Notes: generated from the sequence alone by a model not told the origin. A DNA stretch of 35,330 nt from Lysinibacillus sphaericus OT4b.31 (GCF_000392615.1 NZ_KB933418.1:1-35330), one strand, 5' to 3'. Counted from the stretch's first letter, positions 7,796-15,946 are shown. A program made the numbers and translations.

Positions 7796-8278
7796 ATGAA
7801 ATTACTTATTAGGAAGATGAAAAAAGAAGATATGAGCAAGGTAACAAAAATTGCCACGGAAAGTTGGCATGGAACATATGACGGAATTATTCCTAGAATT
7901 ATTCAAGATAATTTTTTATCACAAGCATATAATAGCAAAATGTTAGAAATCAGGTATCTACAAACGCCATTCTATGTTGCGGAATTGAATGGAGAAATTG
8001 TAGGTTTTGCAAACTACTCAAATATTAATAACGATAGAAGTATTGAATTGTCAGCAATTTATCTTCATCCTTGTTATAAAAATATGGGGATAGGTTCGGA
8101 ACTTCTATATAAAGGTATTCAAGAATTAAAGGCTGAATTGATTTATGTTAATGTTGAAACTGCGAATGGTATCGGAATAACTTTTTACAATGCAAAAGGT
8201 TTCCAAATTGTTGATGAATTTGATGATGATTTTGATGGGCATATTTTGAAAACTACACGAATGGTTTTAAAAATATAG
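7796..8278 (+). CDS. GNAT-family N-acetyltransferase
   Basis: This encodes 160 residues from ATG 7796, eight bases after AAGGAG (7782-7787); an upstream GTG at 7790 is too close to that site. The single GNAT domain is complete. It starts LLIRKMKKEDM, as RimI-like enzymes do, and has the substrate strand FYVAELNGEIVGFANY. The motif A strand and acetyl-CoA loop are LSAIYLHPCYKNMGIGSELL (Y-K-N-x-G-I-G), and the motif B region is ETANGIGITFYNAKGFQIV. The overall form resembles small Bacillus acetyltransferases acting on amino acids, amines or protein termini, but the acceptor is unknown. It is intact among pseudogenes on both sides, so it may have been retained by selection or arrived later. Confidence 0.85.
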   Translation: MKLLIRKMKKEDMSKVTKIATESWHGTYDGIIPRIIQDNFLSQAYNSKMLEIRYLQTPFYVAELNGEIVGFANYSNINNDRSIELSAIYLHPCYKNMGIGSELLYKGIQELKAELIYVNVETANGIGITFYNAKGFQIVDEFDDDFDGHILKTTRMVLKI

Positions 8279-8500
8279 GTGGAATGGAAAATAGGTTATA
8301 ATCGACCTTTCTAACATTGATTTGCATATTTGCCTTGATACTGTCTAAAATTCGTAGAGAGCGTCTTTTTAATTTTTTATAAAGAGTATGACGTAAATCC
8401 AGATTTTTATTTGGAAGTATTGTATCTTTTCGATGGAACAAAAAGTCCGAAGGAAATTATTAAGAAATTTGAGTTTTTTGGTTATTTTATACGGAGAAAG

Positions 8501-9375
8501 ATGGAAACCTATTTACAACCTTTAGGCGGTATTTTCCTTCATCTATTTAAGATGATTGTTGTGCTTTATTATTTCGACTTTAATCGTTGGTGTAGCTGGA
8601 ACTGGAGACATGAAACAGCTTGGACGATTAGGCGAGAAATCAATTATTTACTTTGAAATTATTATAACAGTAGCAATTGTAGTTGGTTTACTTTCCGAAA
8701 ACATATTCCAACCAGGCGCAGGTGTGAATATGAACGAGCTATCTCAAGGAGATATTTCGAAATACGTTACAACTACAGAAGAAGTACAGCATGAAGGACC
8801 GTTTGATATTATTGTAGAAATTGTACCGACAAATATCATTCAGTCAATGGGTGAAGGTGACATGCTTGCTATCATCTTCTTCTCTGTTATTTTAGGTTTA
8901 GAGGTTGCTGCTATTGGAGAACGAGGTAAGCGAGTATTAGACTTCTTCCAAGGTGTAGCAGATGCTATGTTCTGGGTAACTAACCTTGTCATAGAATTCG
9001 CTCCGCTTGGGGTATTTGGTTTAATCGGTGTAACCGTTTCTAAATATGGATTCACATCTCTGAAACCACTGGCTTTACTTGTTTATGCAACAATGCTATT
9101 CTTCATATTTGTCGTTCTTGCGCTTGTTGCAAAATTCGTGGGTGTCAGCATCTTCTTCTTAATTAAAGTATTAAAGGATGGACTGATTTTAGCGTTCTCA
9201 ACAGCAAGTTCTGGTACTGTGTTACCTCAAATTATGTTAAAAATGGAGAAACTAGGTGATTCGAAGGATATCGTATCCTTTGTTATTCCAACTGGCTACT
9301 CCTTTTACTTAGATGGTTCAACACTTTATCAAGCGATTGCAGCCTCATAGTTCATCACTATGTCTAGTATTACAC
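8501..9375 (+). pseudogene. Proton/sodium-dicarboxylate (glutamate) symporter remnant, GltP/DctA family
   Basis: From YLQPLGGIFLHLFKMIVV (8501-8557) the sequence is that of a DAACS transporter. After a one-base deletion near 8560 (GTGCTTTATTAT where the family has codons for VPL) it continues in the next frame as ISTLIVGVAGTGDMKQLGR. It then runs through MGEGDMLAIIFFSVILGLEV, FSTASSGTVLPQIMLKM (the serine-rich re-entrant loop) and VIPTGYSFYLDGSTLYQAIAAS. It stops at 9348-9350, where relatives continue IAAIFIAQ. The first about 50 and last about 115 residues are missing. The conserved SFNLDG motif reads SFYLDG. An IS fragment starts about 25 bases after the stop. Confidence 0.8.
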
Positions 9376-9520
9376 TGACCAAAACACAAAATAAATAAAA
9401 ACACCTTTCGTTGAAAAATGGGTATTGTACCTTATCAAATCAACGTGGAGGTGTTTTTCTATGAGGACAAGAGTTAGTTATCCAGTAGAAGTGAAAATGA
9501 AAGTAATTGATGAACAATCA
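9376..9520 (+). mobile_element. Left-end fragment of an IS3-like insertion sequence
   Basis: After a non-coding leader (from about 9376) comes a ribosome binding site GGAGG and ATG 9461. The encoded MRTRVSYPVEVKMKVI is the typical start of an IS3-family OrfA helix-turn-helix protein (basic start, then 'PVEVKMKVIEMR' in intact copies). After DEQS the similarity stops near 9520 and unrelated sequence follows. It is therefore a one-ended remnant. The leader contains complementary AACACC and GGTGTT tracts (9400-9406, 9449-9455), which may form a hairpin over the ribosome binding site. Confidence 0.6.
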
Positions 9521-9523
9521 TCG

Positions 9524-9649
9524 TTAGTTCACTTCTATAATATTTTTTACAATACTATTAATATGTCGTGATAGTTCATAACCTGAGGAGATAGATAAAA
9601 GCCGCAGCATCGGCAGACTCATTAATGCTTTTTTATGAAAATTATAACG
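9524..9649 (-). other. Coding-like fragment, unidentified
   Basis: On the minus strand, directly after the stop of the kinase remnant, a short open frame reads ALMSLPMLRLLSISSGYEL, then SRHINSIVKNIIEVN, and stops at 9524-9526. It could be the displaced tail of another gene; no ribosome binding site or family was recognised. Confidence 0.25.
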
Positions 9650-9805
9650 CTAACCTTTCCTTTTAACTTTTGTTACGCAATTGTATGATATTGTTTGGTT
9701 TTTAGGAAAAATTAAAATAAATTTAGTGTATTCATTCTCTTTTGTTTCAATAGAGATATCATGATCTAATTTATAGGATAGGCTTTTAGCTAAATATAAG
9801 TCCGA
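9650..9805 (-). pseudogene. Sensor histidine kinase C-terminal remnant (BceS/VanS-like)
   Basis: The minus strand from 9805 to the TAG at 9650-9652 encodes SDLYLAKSLSYKLDHDISI, then ETKENEYTKFILIFPK and a basic tail. This matches the last ATP-binding segment of small sensor kinases of the BceS type (G-x-G-L-Y-L-A-K-x-L-x-x-x-L-x-H and T-x-F-x-L-x-F-P). The glycines of the G2 box are lost (NSDLYL instead of GMGLYL) and everything upstream is missing. It is a fragment without function, presumably from an antimicrobial-peptide sensing locus that once lay here. Confidence 0.6.
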
Positions 9806-9902
9806 ATTATTCGGTCGTCCTGCTACACTGGTAAATGTAGCTTTATGCCAAATTATTAGTCAAACTTATCAAAACGGTGTAGAAACTAGAATAATTGAAT
9901 AA
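9801..9902 (+). pseudogene. C-terminal remnant of an unidentified protein
   Basis: A plus-strand frame reads SELFGRPATLVNVALCQIIS, then QTYQNGVETRIIE, and ends with TAA 9900-9902. A strong terminator follows 14 bases later, as expected for the real 3' end of a gene. The start of the match abuts the kinase fragment on the opposite strand, so the junction near 9801 looks like a recombination point. I cannot name the family. Confidence 0.4.
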
Positions 9903-9915
9903 AAAATAACAGCAA

Positions 9916-9964
9916 GCAATTCCTCCACCAATACATTGAATTGGTAGGGGAATTGCGTTTTTTC
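9916..9964 (+). terminator. Intrinsic terminator
   Basis: A 17-bp stem with one mismatch (GCAATTCCTCCACCAAT from 9916, right arm 9940-9956 ending GGGGAATTGC) is followed by GTTTTTTC. It isolates the downstream transporter operon from the remnants upstream. Confidence 0.75.
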
Positions 9965-10000
9965 ATTATAAATTAATGGTTTCTAAAGTTTCGGAAATTG

Positions 10001-10093
10001 ATTCACATAAACTCCCGTATATCTACAGATAAACTTCGAAGTATCTTCATATAAACTACAGATTACTCTTATATAGTATAGCTATCAAGGAGG
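10001..10093 (+). promoter_or_regulatory. Promoter region with three ATAAACT repeats at exact 22-bp spacing
   Basis: ATAAACT occurs at 10007, 10029 and 10051, that is, at precisely 22-base intervals (two DNA turns), with partial conservation of the flanks. A TATAGT -10-like element lies at 10072-10077 and the AAGGAGG ribosome binding site at 10087-10093. Direct repeats in helical phase just upstream of a promoter are the usual operator form for OmpR-family response regulators. The operon encodes a sensor kinase, so a cognate regulator binding here is a reasonable inference. Confidence 0.6.
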
Positions 10094-10101
10094 TAATGAA
10101 A

Positions 10102-11520
10102 ATGAATTTTATCAAACGTGCATTTTTAAGTGTTAAAGCAAGGATGGGGAAATCGTTAATATTATTTACTGTATTTTTAGTAGTTTCTAATTTAGTATTA
10201 GCGGGTTTTGCAATACAAAATGTCTCACAAAAGGCGAATGATCATGCTAGACAAACATTAGGTGTAGATGTGAGCCTTAGAATGGACGAAGAGAAGCTTA
10301 TGGAAAATGTGGCGAAACAGCGAGAAGAGAATCCGAATGGAAAAATAAAACACCCTGAACTTTTTGCAGATGAAGCAGACCAGGTAGCTAAATCACCATA
10401 TGTAATAGACTACAACTATCTTAAAAGTGACATGTTTGTAGCAGATGATTTCACGCCTATTAATGGTGACAAAGATGACGAAGGGGTAAGTGGGGCAGTA
10501 GGTGGTAGTGGAAATATGAAAATGCCTAATACATTTATCCAAGGTGTGAGAAGTTCTGATTTATTGCAAGATTTTACAGATGGAACGAATGAAATTATTG
10601 ACGGTCGTCCGATTACATCAGAGGATACGAATAAGAAAGTAGCTTTGATTGAAAAACAGTTAGCCGAACAAAATGAGCTCCAAGTTGGTGATATGTTAAA
10701 AATCCAATCAAAGGATGAAACATCAAAGGTAGAGTTAGAAATAATAGGGATATACAAAAATTCCGGAATAACTGACTTCGAGGCAAATTTACCAGCTATG
10801 ATGCATCCGTCTAACAAAATATACACTATTTATGATTCGATGAAAGAAATGTCTGAAAGTAATGAAACGGGTGTATCCATTAACGAAGCAATTTACTACT
10901 TAAATGATCCAGAGAATATAGAGGATTTTAAAGCAGAGGCAATGAAAACAAATATTGATTTCAATTTATTTAAGTTAGATGCGCATGATGCTTTATATCA
11001 AAAAATGGTAGGCCCTATCGAGAATATTGCCGCTACTTCCAAAATGATTGTCTATTTAGTATCCATTGCAGGATCAATTATATTAGGTCTTATTATTATG
11101 TTGACTATAAAAGAGCGACGTAAGGAATTAGGTATTCTGTTGGCAATCGGTGAAAAAAAGAGGAAATTAATAGGACAACTGTTAGTAGAAGTACTATGTA
11201 TAGCGGTACTAGCATTTGGCATTTCTACCATTACAGGTGAAACAGTGTCTCAAAAAATAGGAGACAGTTTATTACAGCAAGAAGTTATTGCTGCTGAAGA
11301 TCAACAACAAGAATCAAATAATCTAGGATTCTCATTTGGAATGATGAATAAACAAGATAAAGATGTGCAACCTATCGATGATATTGATGTAAGTATAACG
11401 TCACAAGATGTGTTGAATTTAGGTGGATTAGGGCTATTAATTGCCACTCTATCAACACTTCTACCAGCATTATCAATTCTTCGTTTAAATCCAAAAGAAA
11501 TACTATTAAAAGATGAGTAG
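10102..11520 (+). CDS. ABC transporter permease, FtsX/MacB type (YclI-like)
   Basis: This encodes 472 residues. Start ATG 10102 is eight bases after AAGGAGG; ATG 10096 is too close. Topology is MacB-like: one N-terminal helix (about 18-40, SLILFTVFLVVSNLVLAG), then a long extracytoplasmic domain (about 41-310) rich in acidic residues and containing a QVGDMLKI/ELEIIGIY segment. Three C-terminal helices follow (MIVYLVSIAGSIILGLII, LLVEVLCIAVLAFGIST, LGGLGLLIATLSTLLPAL) with the cytosolic coupling stretch KERRKELGILLAIGEKKRK. The end, ILRLNPKEILL, is the classic FtsX-family terminus. Such permeases pair with a LolD/MacB-type ATPase, encoded next, and act in peptide or antimicrobial efflux or in mechanotransmission. 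Length and layout match B. subtilis YclI. The substrate is not known. Confidence 0.88.
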   Translation: MNFIKRAFLSVKARMGKSLILFTVFLVVSNLVLAGFAIQNVSQKANDHARQTLGVDVSLRMDEEKLMENVAKQREENPNGKIKHPELFADEADQVAKSPYVIDYNYLKSDMFVADDFTPINGDKDDEGVSGAVGGSGNMKMPNTFIQGVRSSDLLQDFTDGTNEIIDGRPITSEDTNKKVALIEKQLAEQNELQVGDMLKIQSKDETSKVELEIIGIYKNSGITDFEANLPAMMHPSNKIYTIYDSMKEMSESNETGVSINEAIYYLNDPENIEDFKAEAMKTNIDFNLFKLDAHDALYQKMVGPIENIAATSKMIVYLVSIAGSIILGLIIMLTIKERRKELGILLAIGEKKRKLIGQLLVEVLCIAVLAFGISTITGETVSQKIGDSLLQQEVIAAEDQQQESNNLGFSFGMMNKQDKDVQPIDDIDVSITSQDVLNLGGLGLLIATLSTLLPALSILRLNPKEILLKDE

Positions 11521-11530
11521 GAGGAGTCAC

Positions 11531-12217
11531 ATGGACACTTTATTACAATTTAAAAATCTATATTACTATTATCAAAGTAATAATAAGAAGAATACTTTAT
11601 TAGAGAATGTAAACTTTACCTTTGAAACAGGATGTTTCTATAGCATTTTAGGACCATCAGGTTCAGGAAAAACAACAGCACTTAGTTTAGCAAGTGGATT
11701 AGATATCCCTAAAGAAGGACATGTGCTCTACAAAGGAAAAGATATACGAAAAATTGGTTTAGATAAATATAGAAATAAATATGTTTCGATAATCTTTCAA
11801 TCATATAATCTCATTACGTATATGACGGCTCTTCAAAATGTGGTCACGGCAATGGAAATTACAGGAGTTAACATAAAAGATAAAAAGAGAAGAGCGCTTG
11901 AGTTATTAGAAATGGTAGGCTTGTCGGAAACCGAAGCAAAAAGAAAGGTTTTACAGCTTAGTGGCGGTCAACAACAGCGTGTAGCCATTGCTCGTGCATT
12001 ATCTAGTGATGTAGATTTATTAATTGCGGATGAACCGACTGGGAATCTAGATGAGAAAACTTCGGATGAAATTATCAAATTGTTTAAAGAACTAGCTCAT
12101 AAAGAAAATAAATGTATCATCGTTGTTACGCATTCCCAGGAAGTAGCTAAACAATCTGATAAAGTAGTTTTTCTTGAACAACGAAATTTGGTTTGTAAAA
12201 CTTTGAAGAAAAAATAG
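11531..12217 (+). CDS. ABC transporter ATPase, LolD/MacB type (YclH-like)
   Basis: This encodes 228 residues from ATG 11531, with AGGAGGAG just upstream; the site overlaps the stop of the permease gene, so translation is probably coupled. All ATPase motifs are present: Walker A GPSGSGKTT (about 43-51), Q-loop IIFQSYNL, signature LSGGQQQRVA, Walker B LLIADEPTGNLD and switch histidine VVTHSQ. The size and the DEPTGNLD sequence are typical of the MacB/LolD branch, which energises FtsX-type permeases. It would bind the cytosolic face of the preceding permease. The C-terminus ends in a short basic tail (LKKK). Confidence 0.92.
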   Translation: MDTLLQFKNLYYYYQSNNKKNTLLENVNFTFETGCFYSILGPSGSGKTTALSLASGLDIPKEGHVLYKGKDIRKIGLDKYRNKYVSIIFQSYNLITYMTALQNVVTAMEITGVNIKDKKRRALELLEMVGLSETEAKRKVLQLSGGQQQRVAIARALSSDVDLLIADEPTGNLDEKTSDEIIKLFKELAHKENKCIIVVTHSQEVAKQSDKVVFLEQRNLVCKTLKKK

Positions 12218-12273
12218 GAACAAAAATTTTAAAAAAACTCTTTTTATAAAAATGTAAAATCGGAGTGAAAAAA

Positions 12274-12600
12274 ATGCGGACAAAAATAGCAGCATCTATT
12301 GGCTTAGTATCTATCGGAATAGCAATTGGTTTATATATGAATATGGGAAATTTAGGTGGAGACTTGAATCAAAATGAAACCAATACGCAGCAAGACAATA
12401 AAACGTATTCAGAAGAAAATACCCCTGATCAGCGGCAGTGGGAATCTCCAAATCCAAGGGGAGAAATGACGCCAGAACAGTGGGAGGAGTTCTCATCAAA
12501 ACCAGGTGAACGGACACCAGAACAGTGGGATCCTTCCTCATCTAATTCAGAAGAGGATATGATACAAGGTTCTACATCGGGTTCTACATCTCCTAATTAA
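12274..12600 (+). CDS. Small membrane-anchored, acidic Pro/Gln-rich extracytoplasmic protein
   Basis: This encodes 108 residues from ATG 12274, eight bases after GGAG; the GTG at 12265 overlaps that site. Residues 4-24 (KIAASIGLVSIGIAIGLYM) form an N-terminal anchor or uncleaved signal. The rest is low-complexity and polar: Asn/Gln/Glu-rich, then two copies of a T-P-E-Q-W motif (MTPEQWEEFSSKPGE and RTPEQWDPSSSNSEE), ending Ser/Thr-rich. There is no lipobox cysteine. It lies between the ATPase and the kinase of a transporter operon and may be an accessory or sensing component on the outer face of the membrane. This is inferred from position only; the family is not recognised. Confidence 0.7.
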   Translation: MRTKIAASIGLVSIGIAIGLYMNMGNLGGDLNQNETNTQQDNKTYSEENTPDQRQWESPNPRGEMTPEQWEEFSSKPGERTPEQWDPSSSNSEEDMIQGSTSGSTSPN

Positions 12601-12780
12601 AATTCTTTGATCTATTAGGTGAATACTCTAAGGCAATTAATTCTATTAGAAAGAAAAGTTCATGATACTTTAGCCCGTTTGATTTACTTTCAGACAGCAA
12701 TGACTAGTTATCAATAACGTATATTCCCCTTAGGATAGACAGGTGAAAATTAAACTATGTTTATCTTAGGGGGCATTTCG

Positions 12781-14244
12781 ATGAATAGGATTGTACACAT
12801 CATGAAGATGAAAAAAATAACCTATAAACTCTTTATGATTACGTCTCTCATATTGTTATCTTTTGCAGTCTTGATTTATTTAATTTTATACTTCTTCCTG
12901 CCAACATTTTATGAACAATATAAAACCAACCAGCTCCAATCAGGAATAGAGGAAATTATCCATAATTCTGAGAATTTAACATTAACAAATACGATACCGC
13001 TTTTTGAAGACTACACCAAAAAATATAATTCTAATATTTACCTACAAACTAAAGAGGGAACTATTATATATACGCCTACTTTCATGATGCAGGGAGTTAC
13101 GCAACCACCAAATCTTAATGCAAAAACAGGATTAATACAGAATGAAGAAACTCTAAGGAATGCATTTTTTGTTACTTTGCCGATTCACTTCCTAGATGAA
13201 AGTAATTTAACGGTTACTGTATTTGCGACATTTCAACCTATTGATGAAGCGTCACATGTTTTAGTGCGTTTTCTTCCTTATGTAAGTATCATTGTGGTGT
13301 GTATTGGATTGGGGAGTGCCTATTTATATTCAAGGTTCATTACAAAACCGCTCATTTATATAAATGTGCGTGCGCAAAAGATGGCAAACCTGGATTTTTC
13401 CAAAAACGTCGTAGTCCGTTCAAATGACGAATTAGAGGAACTGTCCAATAGCTTGAATGAGATGTCGAATAATTTGCAACAAACCATGTATGATTTACAA
13501 AAAGTAAATGAGCAATTAAAAGATGATATTGAAAGAGAAAGAGAAATCGAAACAAAACGTAGGGAATTTTTCGCAACTGTTGCCCATGAATTAAAGACTC
13601 CTCTCACTGTGATGAAAGGATACTCAGAAGGGATGATTTATAATATTGGTCCTTATCAAAATCGTGACTTCTACTTAGAAAAAAATCACAAAATTATTGA
13701 AAGTATGGAACAACTAGTTCGAGAAATTTTGAGTATGTCTAAACTAGAACAAGATACCTTTAAGGTGGAATTGGAAGAAGTCAACCTCTTAGAATTAATT
13801 GATACAATTACAAAAAATCTTGGATTTTTCGCTTCTCAAAAAGACATTAAGATAATAAAGCAAATTTCGCCTTACATTAAAGTACGTACAAATCGCGATT
13901 TATTAGAAAAAGCCTTTAAAAATATTATTCATAATGCGATTATGTATTCACCGCATGGAGAAACAGTATTAATAGAAGAGTTAACTGAGCATCCAAAAGA
14001 CAATCAAATTCAAATACAAGTGATTAATACAGGTGTACAAATTAAAGAAGAGGAAATACAACAATTATTCCAGCCATTTTATAGAATTGAAAGATCGAGA
14101 AATAGGAATACTGGTGGAACTGGACTAGGTCTATATATTGTAAAAGAAATTTTTGAATCCCTATCTGTTACCTACTCAATAACTAATATCGAAAATGACG
14201 TTCAATTTTTAGTTAATATCCCTTGTTTCCATTGTAAAGGTTAA
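12781..14244 (+). CDS. Membrane sensor histidine kinase (YclK-like)
   Basis: This encodes 487 residues. ATG 12781 is preceded by AGGGGG at seven bases; an upstream in-frame ATG at 12757 lacks a site. Two membrane helices (about 17-42, LFMITSLILLSFAVLIYLIL; about 165-187, FLPYVSIIVVCIGLGSAYLY) bracket a 120-residue extracytoplasmic sensor domain. HAMP (FITKPLIYINVRAQKMANLD to about 245) leads to a coiled coil rich in E and R. The HisKA box FFATVAHELKTPLTVMKGY has phosphoacceptor His269. The ATPase domain shows the N box KNIIHNAIMYSP and G boxes FQPFYRIERSRN and GGTGLGLYIVKEI. It should autophosphorylate and pass phosphate to an OmpR-class regulator, but none is encoded beside it. The 180 bases before it hold no recognisable regulator remnant. 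A terminator follows at 14277. Confidence 0.9.
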   Translation: MNRIVHIMKMKKITYKLFMITSLILLSFAVLIYLILYFFLPTFYEQYKTNQLQSGIEEIIHNSENLTLTNTIPLFEDYTKKYNSNIYLQTKEGTIIYTPTFMMQGVTQPPNLNAKTGLIQNEETLRNAFFVTLPIHFLDESNLTVTVFATFQPIDEASHVLVRFLPYVSIIVVCIGLGSAYLYSRFITKPLIYINVRAQKMANLDFSKNVVVRSNDELEELSNSLNEMSNNLQQTMYDLQKVNEQLKDDIEREREIETKRREFFATVAHELKTPLTVMKGYSEGMIYNIGPYQNRDFYLEKNHKIIESMEQLVREILSMSKLEQDTFKVELEEVNLLELIDTITKNLGFFASQKDIKIIKQISPYIKVRTNRDLLEKAFKNIIHNAIMYSPHGETVLIEELTEHPKDNQIQIQVINTGVQIKEEEIQQLFQPFYRIERSRNRNTGGTGLGLYIVKEIFESLSVTYSITNIENDVQFLVNIPCFHCKG

Positions 14245-14276
14245 AAAAGTAATTAGAGGTATTTTCCAACTGAAAT

Positions 14277-14322
14277 AACCAGGTACTCATAATTTTTTTA
14301 TGAGTATCTGGTTTTATTTTTA
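14277..14322 (+). terminator. Intrinsic terminator of the transporter/kinase operon
   Basis: A 15-bp stem with one G-T pair (AACCAGGTACTCATA from 14277, right arm from 14299 reading TATGAGTATCTGGTT) and a short T-rich loop is followed by TTATTTTTAT. It sits 33 bases after the kinase stop codon. Confidence 0.8.
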
Positions 14323-14361
14323 TAACCTTGACGTTTCAGAGTTATTGTTAAATGTGAAACT

Positions 14362-14481
14362 ATGGGAGGTGTCTATAGAGATAAGTTTGAATCCGATTGG
14401 AGAAAAATTGCAGTTTTTGAAAAACCGGTCGTAGGTGCGTCTTTTGTTATCACAAAAGATAATTTCGATGGAGATAATTGA
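14362..14481 (+). other. Short coding-like ORF (39 aa), probably a gene fragment
   Basis: ATG 14362 opens 39 residues, including DWRKIAVFEKPVVGASFVIT and KDNFDGDN, then TGA. The sequence resembles real protein in composition, but there is no ribosome binding site before the ATG and no recognised family. It lies just upstream of an aminopeptidase remnant and may be part of the same decayed block. Confidence 0.25.
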
Positions 14482-14537
14482 AAAAATAAAAAAGAATGAA
14501 TTAGCTTTATGGAATTAAACTACAATCTCTCAAGGGT

Positions 14538-14919
14538 ATGAACTTTACCTAGTTGTTCAGGAAGGCCGATCTTTCCAGAAAGAGTATTCGGAAGTATTCG
14601 GATATAAATATTATCTTCAATAAAGGACGTTACTTAGTTGCAGAAGCTACTTCAGATAGGGTTCAGGAGATAAGAGAGAAACATCCAGAAAGCTATTTTA
14701 TGAAACCCTTGGAAGAAGACTCAGTAATATTCAAGCGTCATATAAATCATGTATCGCGAACTACGCCTGTTCCCGAGATTCAATCCTTTGCGGATAGACT
14801 GAATCAATCACGATTGGAATCTTATTTAACTCGATTAGTTTCATACCCAACTCGCTTGTCTACTTCTAAATATTACAAATAAGCTGTTACTTGGGCATGT
14901 GAACAATTAAACAAGTAAT
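14538..14919 (+). pseudogene. N-terminal remnant of an M28-type aminopeptidase
   Basis: The piece reads ELYLVVQEGRSFQKEYSE in one frame. It then continues in another frame, from about 14600, as NIIFNKGRYLVAEATSD, through EEDSVIFKRH and TTPVPEIQSFADRLNQSRLE, to SYPTRLSTSKYYK. In-frame TAA 14880-14882 follows, and the frame resumes as AVTWACEQLNK. This is the pattern of the N-terminal region of Bacillus secreted M28 leucyl aminopeptidases (LVSYPTRxxxS, then WxxxQL). One frameshift, one nonsense codon and loss of the whole zinc catalytic domain make it non-functional. The family identification rests on motif memory and is moderately sure. Confidence 0.55.
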
Positions 14920-15165
14920 TAATATGGAAGCATGTCTTCAAAGGCCCCGTTCATCTTTTCTACTTATTTAAGAATTAACTCATAACATTCCAAAGATTAG
15001 AATATTACATTATTTTGAAATAGATATATTCCTCCTTGTTCACCACAAAGACGCTTTTTTGTTTTTTAAAAATATTCTCTAAGTATACTTAGTTGCTAAT
15101 TAGGAAATTCTATAATTATCGAGACTTTACCTGTCACTATATTTAAAAGGTTGGGGATTTTTTTA

Positions 15166-15933
15166 ATGGAGTCAATATGGTTAGAGTATGCCTGGGCATT
15201 GCTAATTTTAATAGGATTAGAAGGATTATTATCGGCAGACAATGCTCTAGTACTTGCAGTTATTGCCAAGCATCTACCTGAAGAACAGAAAAAAAGAGCT
15301 ATAAATTACGGAATAATTTTGGCCGTCGTTTTCAGATTTGCTGCACTTTTTGCGATTTCCTTTATTGCGAATGTCTGGCAGATCCAAGCAATAGGAGCAG
15401 TCTATCTTCTTTATCTAGGATTAAAACATGTCATTAAGGCACTGTTTGGGAAAGATAATGATAATTTTCATAAGGACAATGAAAAGGAAGTCGCTGGTAA
15501 AGGTTTTGGTCCAACTGTTGGGAAAATTGCATTAGCTGACCTTGCTTTTGCAATCGATTCAATACTAGCTGCAGTTGCTATAGCTCTCGGTCTTCCGGAT
15601 TCTCCCTTAGATGATTTTGGAGGTATGGATGGAGGGCAATTTATTGTTGTTGTTCTTGGAGGGATTGCTGGACTAGTCCTAATCAAGTTCGCAGCAACTT
15701 GGTTTGTGCAACTACTTGAAAAACGTCCAGCATTGGAAACAACAGCATATGCAATAGTTGCATGGGTTGGTGTCAAACTAGCTATAATAACTCTCGCACA
15801 TGAGGATATTGGTATTTTAGATCATCACTTCCCTCACAGTAGTGCCTGGACTATGATTTTCTATGGGGTATTAGTAGGTATTGCCCTAATCGGATGGTAT
15901 GCACCTAGGAATCAGTCAAAATCAAATGGGTAA
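15166..15933 (+). CDS. TerC-family integral membrane protein, probable Mn2+ exporter (YceF/YkoY-like)
   Basis: This encodes 255 residues from ATG 15166. Its ribosome binding site is weak (AAAGG/GGGG 15146-15155), and an in-frame TTG at 15151 is possible. About seven helices are evident. Two TerC signature regions carry the conserved acidic residues in membrane segments: LEGLLSADNALVLAVIAKHL and LADLAFAIDSILAAVAIALG (the D-N and D-S motifs). A Gly-rich loop GGQFIVVVLGGIAGL lies between. The length matches B. subtilis YceF/YkoY (MeeF/MeeY), which export manganese, including for metalation of secreted enzymes. I searched the upstream 240 bases by eye for a yybP-ykoY manganese riboswitch and saw none. 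It stands alone as a transcription unit between remnants. Confidence 0.88.
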   Translation: MESIWLEYAWALLILIGLEGLLSADNALVLAVIAKHLPEEQKKRAINYGIILAVVFRFAALFAISFIANVWQIQAIGAVYLLYLGLKHVIKALFGKDNDNFHKDNEKEVAGKGFGPTVGKIALADLAFAIDSILAAVAIALGLPDSPLDDFGGMDGGQFIVVVLGGIAGLVLIKFAATWFVQLLEKRPALETTAYAIVAWVGVKLAIITLAHEDIGILDHHFPHSSAWTMIFYGVLVGIALIGWYAPRNQSKSNG

Positions 15934-15946
15934 AAGTTATAAATTA

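Noticed and set aside
8253..8441. Minus-strand 62-residue ORF (basic, starts MFHRKD)
   Set aside because: No ribosome binding site, overlaps the end of the GNAT gene, and no family recognised.
8411..8500. In-frame extension upstream of the symporter remnant (LFDGTKSPKEII)
   Set aside because: It does not match the symporter N-terminus and is too short to assign; probably another scrap.
12725..12775. Partial inverted repeat (CCCCTTAGGATA with TATCTTAGGGG) over the kinase ribosome binding site
   Set aside because: Pairing is poor once aligned; not enough to call an RNA regulator.
14920..15165. Possible yybP-ykoY manganese riboswitch before the TerC gene
   Set aside because: I looked for the conserved paired loops expected of that class and did not find them; only AT-rich sequence is present.
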